Shown one piece after another: positions 26,068 through 33,144 of a stretch of 64,000 nucleotides of DNA (the stretch's first letter is position 1; every line of letters begins with the position of its first letter). The position numbers were made by a program, and so were the translations under genes. The notes beneath the pieces are model-generated. The model had not been told where the DNA came from. It did no database searches and saw only the letters and a program-made list of their open reading frames with translations. Origin of the DNA: Blautia sp. An249 (lineage in GTDB: Bacteria; Bacillota; Clostridia; Lachnospirales; Lachnospiraceae); assembly GCF_002159835.1 (NCBI RefSeq), contig NZ_NFJL01000009.1:1-64000 (forward strand), in the 5' to 3' direction.

Positions 26068-27189
26068 TCAGCGAATGGTAATTAATTCATACTGGTCAGA
26101 ACCGATTCCCAGTTTTACTGCGTGTTCAATACAGGATTTCCAGTTGGTATCCGGGCTGATGGCGCCAAAGTGATCATGGCCTTCATGGTTAGATTCTGCC
26201 AGCAGGGTGTTTGCAATGACAGGCTGGGCGTTTACGGCATCCGCACAGGCCACGTCCAGAGCTACCGGATCAAAGGAGGCGAACATTCCCACATTGGGAA
26301 CAACGGCAGCATCGTTTTCCGCATGGCAGTCGCAGAAAGGCGATACATCAATTACCAGGGAAATATGGAAGTTAGGTCTTCCCTGAATAACTGCTTTTGT
26401 ATACTCTGCCATTTTTCGGTTCAGAATGTCAAAGGATTCATCCTGGGCCGGTTTCACTGCATCCTGGGGACAGACGCCGATACATCTGCCGCAGCCGACG
26501 CACTTGTTGTGATCGATAGACGCTTTTTTGTCGGTAACAATAGCCGCCTCGTGGGCACAGATATTGGTACATTTCTTACATCCGATACACAGCTCCTGAT
26601 GGACATAAGGCTTTCCTGCGCTGTGCATTTCCATTTTCCCGGCACGGGAACCGCATCCCATACCCAGATTCTTCAGGGCACCGCCGAAACCGGCGCATTC
26701 ATGACCCTTAAAATGATTCAGGGAAATGATAATATCCGCATCCATGACAGCCCGTCCGATTTTCGCTTCTTTTACGTATTCTCCGCCTTCCACAGGAACA
26801 TAAACTTCATCCGTCCCTTTCAGGCCGTCTCCGATAATAATATGACAGCCGGTAGAAAAAGGAGAGAAACCGTTCTGATAAGCGCTTTCCATATGATCCA
26901 GAGCATTCTTTCGTCCGCCTATGTAAAGGGTATTACAGTCGGTAAGAAAAGGCCTGCCGCCTGCTTCTTTTACCAGATCGGCTACCACTTTGGCATAATT
27001 CGGGCGAAGATAAGCCAGATTTCCCGGTTCGCCAAAATGAATTTTAATGGCGGTATATTTGTTTTGGAAATCAATATCTTCAATGCCGGCTTTTTTCATA
27101 AGTCTTTCCAGTTTTTTTAAGAGGGTGTCTCCGGATTTGACACGCATATCGGTGAAATATACTTTTGATTTTTTTGCTTCTGTAGTCAT
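26068..27189 (-). CDS. DUF362 protein with two [4Fe-4S] ferredoxin-type motifs
   Basis: The 373-residue protein has an N-terminal and C-terminal DUF362 region with two CxxCxxCxxxC ferredoxin motifs between them (CIGCKKCTNIC and CVGCGRCIGVC). It is likely a cytoplasmic iron-sulfur protein; the family function is not established. ATG 27189 has AAAGGA eight bases upstream. It is divergent from larE, sharing a 126-bp promoter region, so a link with the Lar cofactor pathway or with iron-sulfur-dependent LarE is possible but only positional. Confidence 0.85.
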   Translation of the reverse strand: MTTEAKKSKVYFTDMRVKSGDTLLKKLERLMKKAGIEDIDFQNKYTAIKIHFGEPGNLAYLRPNYAKVVADLVKEAGGRPFLTDCNTLYIGGRKNALDHMESAYQNGFSPFSTGCHIIIGDGLKGTDEVYVPVEGGEYVKEAKIGRAVMDADIIISLNHFKGHECAGFGGALKNLGMGCGSRAGKMEMHSAGKPYVHQELCIGCKKCTNICAHEAAIVTDKKASIDHNKCVGCGRCIGVCPQDAVKPAQDESFDILNRKMAEYTKAVIQGRPNFHISLVIDVSPFCDCHAENDAAVVPNVGMFASFDPVALDVACADAVNAQPVIANTLLAESNHEGHDHFGAISPDTNWKSCIEHAVKLGIGSDQYELITIR

Positions 27190-27247
27190 CCTATCCGTCC
27201 TTTCTGTAAAATCAGCAGCCGTGTGTGTACACTGGCGCTATATTTAA

Positions 27248-27277
27248 ATGATAGCACTCCCAAAGTGGAATTGGCAA
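27248..27277 (-). promoter_or_regulatory. Probable promoter of the DUF362 gene
   Basis: On the minus strand TTGCCA (27277-27272) and TATCAT (27253-27248) are 18 bases apart. On the plus strand an overlapping TTGGCA (27271-27276) and TATAAG (27294-27299), 17 bases apart, may serve larE, though its start point would fall inside the larE ribosome site. Confidence 0.45.
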
Positions 27278-27315
27278 GGATTTTGTGATAAAGTATAAGG
27301 CAGGAGGAAATGAGT

Positions 27316-28122
27316 ATGAACTGGGATGAAAAGAAAACAGTATTAAGAAAGAAAATAGAGGAATATACAAAGGGAAATGTCTGTATTGCTTTTTCCGGGG
27401 GAGTGGACAGCAGTCTGCTTCTGACTCTGGCCTGTGAAGGCGCCGCCCGGACGGGAGGAAAAGTATACGCAGTTATGCTGGATACGGTTCTGCACCCGAA
27501 AGGAGACGTTCAGACAGCAATACAGGTGGCAGAAAAGACAGTTGCCATTTTTCAGGTGATTCGGGTGGATGAACTGGAGAATCCAAAGATTATGGAAAAC
27601 CCAAAGGATCGCTGCTATTTATGCAAACGTTATCTGTATGAAAAAATTCTGGACTATGCCAGAGAAGTACAGGCGCCGGTGGTGATAGAAGGAACCAATG
27701 AAGACGATTTGCACCAGTATCGGCCGGGACTGAGAGCAGTGAAAGAGCTGGGAATCAGAAGTCCTCTGGCAGAATGCGGGTTTACCAAGGAAGAGGTGCG
27801 TAAAATGGCCGGGGAATACAAGATTTCTACGGCATCCCGTCCTTCTGCTCCGTGCCTTGCCACACGGCTTCCTTATGGAACCAGAATTCAGAAGGAGGTA
27901 CTAAAGAAGATAGAAGAGGGAGAAGAATACATAAGACAATTGGGCTATGGGAATGTGCGTATAAGGGTATACCAGAACCTGGTTCGTCTGGAAGTGGATC
28001 CGAAAGATTTTGGGAAAGTGCTGACACATAAAGACAGGATTATCCGGAAACTGAAAGAACTGGGATTTTCTTATGTTACCCTGGATTTGGAAGGATTCCG
28101 GTCAGGAAGTATGGATTTATAG
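27316..28122 (+). CDS. larE: LarE, sulfur insertase for the nickel-pincer cofactor
   Basis: The start chosen is ATG 27316, eight bases after AGGAGG; ATG 27310 is too close. The 268-residue protein has the PP-loop SGGVDSS and the phrase SRPSAPCLATRLPYG of LarE. LarE adenylates the nicotinic acid dinucleotide precursor P2CMN and inserts sulfur. It carries three cysteines, Cys100-x2-Cys103 and Cys180. In Lactobacillus only the equivalent of Cys180 is present and is consumed; the three-cysteine type (as in Thermotoga) binds an iron-sulfur cluster. This protein should therefore be the cluster type. larB, a permease gene and larC follow. Confidence 0.92.
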   Translation: MNWDEKKTVLRKKIEEYTKGNVCIAFSGGVDSSLLLTLACEGAARTGGKVYAVMLDTVLHPKGDVQTAIQVAEKTVAIFQVIRVDELENPKIMENPKDRCYLCKRYLYEKILDYAREVQAPVVIEGTNEDDLHQYRPGLRAVKELGIRSPLAECGFTKEEVRKMAGEYKISTASRPSAPCLATRLPYGTRIQKEVLKKIEEGEEYIRQLGYGNVRIRVYQNLVRLEVDPKDFGKVLTHKDRIIRKLKELGFSYVTLDLEGFRSGSMDL

Positions 28123-28140
28123 TATCAAACGATTGCGCTA

Positions 28141-28199
28141 TCTCAGGTTTTTTTAGAATAAGGGCGGTGCTAGAATCAAATCAGAAGCACTGCCTGAGA
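28141..28199 (+). other. Structured intergenic RNA between larE and larB
   Basis: GGCGGTGCT (28163-28171) pairs with AGCACTGCC (28186-28194), and TCTCAGG (28141-28147) pairs with CCTGAGA (28193-28199), so an outer and an inner helix compete for or share two bases. A T-run follows the first outer arm. It may be a leader controlling larB; no known riboswitch class was recognised. Confidence 0.4.
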
Positions 28200-28220
28200 C
28201 AGAAAGGAAGAACAATAGAC

Positions 28221-28976
28221 ATGGATATACAAAAATTACTACTACAAGTGCAGAGAAAAGAAATTTCCCTGGAGGATGCAGAAGACTTGCTAAAGAAACT
28301 GCCCTATGAGGATCTGGGATTTGCGAAACTGGATCACCACAGAGAACTGCGTTCCGGTTTCGGGGAAGTGGTTTTCTGCCAGGGGAAGGAAAAGGATCAG
28401 ATTGTAAAAATTTATCAGTGTTTTGCCGAAAGAGGAGCAAACGTTCTGGGCACCAGGGCAACGCCGGAACAATACGAGTACGCCAGGAGTTTTCTTCCGG
28501 AAATTTCCTATGATGAAATGGCCGGAACACTGATTCTGATGCATCACGAAGTGGCTCCCATCGGATATGTCACCGTTTGTACAGGAGGAACCTCTGATAT
28601 CAGGGTGGCAGAAGAAGCCGCAAGGACGGCCGAATTTTTCGGAAGTAAGGTCATCCGTCTTTATGATGTGGGAGTGGCCGGAATTCACAGGCTGTTATCC
28701 AAGCAGGAGGAGCTGCATAAGGCGAACTGCGTAGTCGCAGTGGCGGGAATGGAAGGCGCCCTGGGCGGCGTAGTGGCAGGCCTTGTGGATAAGCCGGTCA
28801 TCGCTGTTCCGACCTCTGTAGGATACGGAGCCAATTTCGGCGGACTTTCAGCCCTTCTGACTATGCTGAATTCCTGTGCAGAAGGACTTGCAGTAGTAAA
28901 TATTGATAACGGGTTCGGAGCCGGCTATCTGGCAGCTCAGATTAACCGGATAGCCGTGCACGGGGGAACGAAGTGA
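28221..28976 (+). CDS. larB: LarB, carboxylase of the nickel-pincer cofactor pathway
   Basis: Start ATG 28221 follows AAAGGAAG. The 251-residue protein has a variable N-terminal part and a C-terminal domain related to AIR carboxylase PurE (GYVTVCTGGTSD, AGMEGALGGVVAGL, PTSVGYGANFGG). LarB carboxylates and hydrolyses nicotinic acid adenine dinucleotide to make P2CMN, the LarE substrate. It shares four bases (GTGA) with the next gene, which ties the TauE/SafE permease to this operon. Confidence 0.93.
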   Translation: MDIQKLLLQVQRKEISLEDAEDLLKKLPYEDLGFAKLDHHRELRSGFGEVVFCQGKEKDQIVKIYQCFAERGANVLGTRATPEQYEYARSFLPEISYDEMAGTLILMHHEVAPIGYVTVCTGGTSDIRVAEEAARTAEFFGSKVIRLYDVGVAGIHRLLSKQEELHKANCVVAVAGMEGALGGVVAGLVDKPVIAVPTSVGYGANFGGLSALLTMLNSCAEGLAVVNIDNGFGAGYLAAQINRIAVHGGTK

Positions 28977-29755
28977 CATTTTTATTTTTTCTTGTCAGCT
29001 TCCTGGCATCGACTGCGGGCTCTATTTGCGGGATTGGCGGAGGGGTAATTATCAAACCCGTTCTGGATGCCGTTCATGTAATGAGTGTAAGCAGTATCAG
29101 CTTTTTATCCGGATGTACTGTTTTATCCATGACAGTTATATCTGTGGGAAAATCTTTCCGAAATTCTTCCGAAAAAATTGATTGGAAAACAGGAACTTTC
29201 CTGGCCGTGGGAGCTGCGGCAGGAGGCGTTCTTGGAAAAATATTATTTCAAAGTATAAAAGAGGCAGTGGGTAATGAAAATACAGTAGGAATGGTTCAGT
29301 CATTCGTACTTCTTTTCATTACAGCCACTACCTTTTTTTATACCCTGAAAAAGGAAAAGATCCATACATACCATATAAAAAATGAGGGGATCTGTATGAT
29401 AACGGGATTATTGCTCGGGATTTTTTCTGCATTTCTCGGGATTGGCGGAGGGCCTGTCAATTTAATGGTTTTAAGCTTGCTTTTCTCTATGGAGACGAAG
29501 AAGGCAGCCCTTCATTCCCTGTATGTTATTTTGTTTTCTCAGGCTGCGAACCTGCTCTATGCAGCAGTTACCCATACGATTCCGGAAATTTCTCCCCCAT
29601 ATTTTCTGGCACTGGCATCAGGCGGTATCCTGGGAGCGATGGCAGGGAACTGGTGGAATAAGAAGATGGATGCGAAAACCGTGGACAGGCTGTTTCTGAT
29701 TTTAATGGTAGTTATTATGGCAATTAATTGTTATAATATTTATAAGTTTGCATGA
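28973..29755 (+). CDS. TauE/SafE-family membrane permease within the lar operon
   Basis: The 260-residue protein starts at GTG 28973 overlapping larB. It has about seven to eight membrane helices in two repeats, each with the family's glycine-rich motif (SICGIGGGVI near residue 18 and FLGIGGGPVNLM near residue 155). TauE/SafE proteins move sulfite, sulfonates or other small anions; some may take up other ions. Its place between larB and larC suggests a role tied to the nickel-pincer pathway, for example handling a sulfur by-product or a LarA substrate. That is inference from position. Confidence 0.82.
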   Translation: MTFLFFLVSFLASTAGSICGIGGGVIIKPVLDAVHVMSVSSISFLSGCTVLSMTVISVGKSFRNSSEKIDWKTGTFLAVGAAAGGVLGKILFQSIKEAVGNENTVGMVQSFVLLFITATTFFYTLKKEKIHTYHIKNEGICMITGLLLGIFSAFLGIGGGPVNLMVLSLLFSMETKKAALHSLYVILFSQAANLLYAAVTHTIPEISPPYFLALASGGILGAMAGNWWNKKMDAKTVDRLFLILMVVIMAINCYNIYKFA

Positions 29756-29777
29756 GGCATTATAAAGGAGGCAAAAA

Positions 29778-30539
29778 ATGGCAGATAAAATATTATTTTT
29801 AGAATGTTATTCCGGAATCAGCGGAGATATGACGGTGGGGGCCCTTTTAGATTTGGGAGCAGATAAAGAGAAGCTTTTAGAAACACTTAAGGGACTTCCT
29901 GTAGACGGATATTCTGTTAAAATAGAAGAGAAGAGAGTCCATGGGCTAAGGGGCTGTGACTTTGACGTGATTCTGGACGAGAAGCAAAAGGAACATCATC
30001 ACAGTCACGGACATCATCACGGTCACAGAAGCTATGGGGATATTTGCAGAATACTGGAAGAGTCTTCGCTGGACGAGCCAGTAAAGAAAACTGCCGGAAA
30101 AATTTTCGCCCTGGTGGCGAAGGCGGAAGCAAGAGCCCACGGTGTTCCCGAGGAGGAAGTGACTTTCCATGAAGTGGGAGCTGTAGATTCCATTGTGGAT
30201 ATTGTATCCGCAGCTTTCTGTCTCCACGATCTTCAGGTGAAACAGGTGGTTGTTTCTGATTTATGGGAAGGACAGGGGACGATTATGTGCCAGCACGGAC
30301 GGATTCCGGTACCGGTACCAGCCGTTGTGGAAATTGTTAAAGAGACAGGAATGTCTTTGCACATTACTGAAGTTAAAGGCGAAATGGTAACGCCTACAGG
30401 CGCAGCCATTGCCGGAGCGCTGCGGACCAGAGAACGGCTTCCGGAAGCCTTTCAGATTGAAAAGGTGGGCATTGGAACCGGGAAGAGAACCTATCCCCAC
30501 GCCAATGTACTTCGGGCGATGCTTTTGCATGAGGCATAG
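29778..30539 (+). CDS. larC: LarC N-terminal domain protein (LarC1), nickel insertion
   Basis: The 253-residue protein begins with the LarC phrase LECYSGISGDMTVGALLDLG and has a His-rich nickel-binding stretch (HHHSHGHHHGHR, residues about 75-86). LarC inserts nickel into the pincer using CTP. In Lactobacillus a first domain (LarC1) is joined to a second, CTP-binding domain by a programmed frameshift. Here the frame ends at the C1/C2 boundary, and the next gene starts 34 bp later with no C2-like sequence in any frame. A separate C2 or a second LarC must exist if the pathway works; a LarC-like start is seen at 63965. Confidence 0.9.
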   Translation: MADKILFLECYSGISGDMTVGALLDLGADKEKLLETLKGLPVDGYSVKIEEKRVHGLRGCDFDVILDEKQKEHHHSHGHHHGHRSYGDICRILEESSLDEPVKKTAGKIFALVAKAEARAHGVPEEEVTFHEVGAVDSIVDIVSAAFCLHDLQVKQVVVSDLWEGQGTIMCQHGRIPVPVPAVVEIVKETGMSLHITEVKGEMVTPTGAAIAGALRTRERLPEAFQIEKVGIGTGKRTYPHANVLRAMLLHEA

Positions 30540-30573
30540 AAGGTGTGAAAAACGAAGGGGAGGAAACTGCAGC

Positions 30574-31782
30574 ATGAGTTTTAAAGTACTGATTGCAGAT
30601 GATGAATATATTATCCGCCGGGGGATTCGTTCATTTTTGGAGCAATATGAGGAGTTTCAGGTGACAGCGGAAGCGGAAGACGGAGAGATGGCGCTGGAGC
30701 TGGCAAGGCAGGAAGAGATAGATGTTTACCTGGTGGACATCAATATGCCTTTTGTAAACGGACTTCAGTTTATAGAACAGTTAAGAGAAATCCACCCCAA
30801 AGCTCTGGTGGTGGTAATTACAGGGTACGATCGGTTCGAATATGCAAGGGAAGCTTTGCGTCTGGGAACCTTTGAATATCTGCTGAAGCCCATTATGGAA
30901 GAACCTTTTGACGAAATGATACAGAAGGTAAAAGCCAGGCTTCTGGCAGATAAATCAGAGGATAAATATCTGAAATGGGCAAAGAAAATGCTGGAAAAGA
31001 ACAGAAAATATTTAAGTTCTGAGTTTTTAAAAGGGATTCTGGCCGGAAAATTTACAAAAGAAGAGATAGAGGAACGATGCAGCTATCTGGATATGGTCAT
31101 TCCGGAAGAATTTACTTTGTCCCTTGTACGGCTTTCTTATCGAAGGGAAGAAGACCTGCAGGATGCCTGGAGTGATGATTTGATTTATTTTGTGGCAGAA
31201 AATATTGCAGATGAGCTTTTCAGCGTTCACCAGAACCTGAATAGCTGCCAGGATGATTATGGAAATCTGGTGGTGCTGTCCGGAAAAATTCAGGAAGAAA
31301 AGGAAGCGCAGAAACAGCGGGAAACGTATTGTAAAATTATGGAGGAACACGCGCCTGTAAGATGTTCTGTGATTCAGAAGACGGGAAAAGGACTGGAAAT
31401 GCTTTCTGAAATCTATGATGAGGCTGTCCTGGAAATGGAAAAGACAAGGGAAGCTTCTGCTGTTATCCGGGAAGTGAAAAAATTCGTGGAAACCCATTAC
31501 CATCAGGAGTCCTTTTCCCTTCAGGACGCAGCCGGCCAGGTGAATCTTTCTATTCAGTATTTAAGCAAGCTGTTCCGAAAAGAAATGGGAATCACGTTCA
31601 GCGATTATTTAACCAGCGTCCGGATTCGGAAATCTATTGAACTGATTCAGAATGATGAATTGAAAATTTATGAAATCGCGGAAAAGGTAGGATATACAAC
31701 CCAGCATTATTTTAGTAATGTATTTAAGAAATGTCTGGGAGTTAGCCCGGCCGAATATCGGAAAGGGCTTAAAAAAAGTTAA
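30574..31782 (+). CDS. AraC-type response regulator (YesN family)
   Basis: Start ATG 30574 follows GGGGAGG. The 402-residue protein has a receiver domain with acidic pocket Asp9-Asp10 and phosphoacceptor Asp55 in YLVDINMPF, a middle helical region, and a C-terminal AraC DNA-binding domain with two helix-turn-helix units (about residues 300-398, ending SPAEYRKGLKK). It should pair with the YesM-type kinase at 33145 and activate the binding protein gene at 31882. The gene is 34 bp after larC, but its role groups with the downstream genes. Confidence 0.9.
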   Translation: MSFKVLIADDEYIIRRGIRSFLEQYEEFQVTAEAEDGEMALELARQEEIDVYLVDINMPFVNGLQFIEQLREIHPKALVVVITGYDRFEYAREALRLGTFEYLLKPIMEEPFDEMIQKVKARLLADKSEDKYLKWAKKMLEKNRKYLSSEFLKGILAGKFTKEEIEERCSYLDMVIPEEFTLSLVRLSYRREEDLQDAWSDDLIYFVAENIADELFSVHQNLNSCQDDYGNLVVLSGKIQEEKEAQKQRETYCKIMEEHAPVRCSVIQKTGKGLEMLSEIYDEAVLEMEKTREASAVIREVKKFVETHYHQESFSLQDAAGQVNLSIQYLSKLFRKEMGITFSDYLTSVRIRKSIELIQNDELKIYEIAEKVGYTTQHYFSNVFKKCLGVSPAEYRKGLKKS

Positions 31783-31835
31783 AATATTATATTTTTCCAT
31801 CCGATTATTGCAAAGACTTTCGGGAAAAGAAAGTC

Positions 31836-31841
31836 TATAAT
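31836..31841 (+). promoter_or_regulatory. Minus 10 element of the binding protein gene
   Basis: A perfect TATAAT lies 41 bp before the gene, with no good minus 35 at 16-18 bases, as is usual for promoters that depend on an AraC-type activator. Confidence 0.45.
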
Positions 31842-31881
31842 AACATCAATAATTGTTAAGGCAATAAAGGAGGAATTTAAG

Positions 31882-33012
31882 ATGAAAAGAAAATTATTAG
31901 CAGCATTCCTTTGTGCAGCAATGGTTGTTACAATGGGAGCAGCAGGATGCGGCGGAAGCAGCAATGAAGCATCCACAGATGATACGGCGGCAGAAGAAAG
32001 CGCAGCAGAGGATACAACCGATGCAGCAGAGGAAGAAAGCGGCGATGACGCAGCGGCAGAAGAGAGTGACGGCGGAGTTATCACCGTGGGATTCTCACAG
32101 GTTGGCGCAGAGTCTGACTGGCGTACTGCAAACTCCGAATCCATGAAGAATACCTTCAGCGAAGAAAACGGATACAAATTCATTTTTGATGATGCGCAGC
32201 AGAAACAGGAAAATCAGATTACGGCAATCCGTAACTTTGTTCAGCAGGATGTGGACTATATTCTGTTAGCTCCGGTTACAGAAACAGGATGGGATACGGT
32301 TCTTCAGGAAGCAAAAGATGCAGGAATTCCTGTGATCATCGTTGACCGTATGGTAGATGTATCTGACGACAGCCTTTACACAGCATGGGTGGGAACGAAC
32401 CCGCTGTTAGAGGGACGTAAGGCCGGCGAATGGCTGAAGGCTTATGCAGAGGCTCATAATATTGAAGAACTGAACATTGCTGACATTCAGGGAACCATCG
32501 GTTCTACCGCACAGATCGGAAGAACACAGGGACTGGAAGAGGCTGCTGAGAAATATGGCTGGAATATCGTTGTACAGCAGACAGGTGAATTTACACAGGC
32601 AAAAGGCCAGGAAGTTATGGAATCCATTTTAAAACAGTATGACAACATTAATGTGGTATACTGTGAGAATGATAACGAAGCATTTGGTGCCATTGACGCC
32701 ATTGAAGCTTCCGGAAAAACAGTGGGACCGGACGGCGACATGCTGGTAATCTCTTTTGACTCCACAAACGCAGGTTTAACTGACGTATTATCCGGAAAGA
32801 TTATCTGCGATGTTGAGTGTAATCCGCTTCACGGACCGCGTGCAGAAGAACTGATTAAGAAGCTGGAAGCCGGAGAAGAAATTGAGAAAGAAAATTATGT
32901 TGACGGTGAAATCTTCGCACACGGAACAGATGTAGAATCTGTTACCATAGAAGGAACCGAATATCCGGTTACAGAGGTTACAGAAGATGTGATTGCAGAA
33001 CGTGCATACTAA
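31882..33012 (+). CDS. Sugar-binding lipoprotein, YtfQ-like (type 1 periplasmic-binding)
   Basis: The 376-residue protein has a lipoprotein signal peptide with lipid-modified Cys23 in GAAGC, then an acidic Ala/Glu/Asp linker of about 35 residues, then a type 1 sugar-binding fold (VGFSQVGAESDWR, PVTETGWDTVL, NPLLEGRKAGEW). It resembles the galactofuranose-binding protein YtfQ. It would sit outside the cell and capture a sugar. AAAGGAGG precedes ATG 31882. No ATPase or permease gene is nearby, which is unusual; it may feed a distant transporter or signal to the adjacent kinase. Confidence 0.88.
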   Translation: MKRKLLAAFLCAAMVVTMGAAGCGGSSNEASTDDTAAEESAAEDTTDAAEEESGDDAAAEESDGGVITVGFSQVGAESDWRTANSESMKNTFSEENGYKFIFDDAQQKQENQITAIRNFVQQDVDYILLAPVTETGWDTVLQEAKDAGIPVIIVDRMVDVSDDSLYTAWVGTNPLLEGRKAGEWLKAYAEAHNIEELNIADIQGTIGSTAQIGRTQGLEEAAEKYGWNIVVQQTGEFTQAKGQEVMESILKQYDNINVVYCENDNEAFGAIDAIEASGKTVGPDGDMLVISFDSTNAGLTDVLSGKIICDVECNPLHGPRAEELIKKLEAGEEIEKENYVDGEIFAHGTDVESVTIEGTEYPVTEVTEDVIAERAY

Positions 33013-33073
33013 TCCATATACAGACTCGAAAGAGAAGTGTATATAAAATTCGGAGAAGTTGTATGAACGAGGA

Positions 33074-33105
33074 TGTCTTAAAACAAATTCTTTTGTTTTA
33101 AGACA
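33074..33105 (+). other. Long hairpin between binding protein and kinase genes
   Basis: GTCTTAAAACAAA (33075-33087) pairs perfectly with its complement (33092-33104) around a four-base loop, plus one outer T-A pair. No T-run follows, so it is more likely an mRNA-stabilising or attenuating structure than a full terminator. Confidence 0.55.
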
Positions 33106-33144
33106 CCCTCTATTTGCGTTTCTGCAGGAAAAAGGAAAGGGGAG

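Noticed and set aside
26122..27120. Long plus-strand open frame opposite the DUF362 gene
   Set aside because: It is a shadow of the minus-strand gene, whose ferredoxin motifs are unmistakable, and has no ribosome site.
30520..30574. Programmed frameshift adding a C2 domain to LarC
   Set aside because: No C2-like sequence exists in any frame before the response regulator start.
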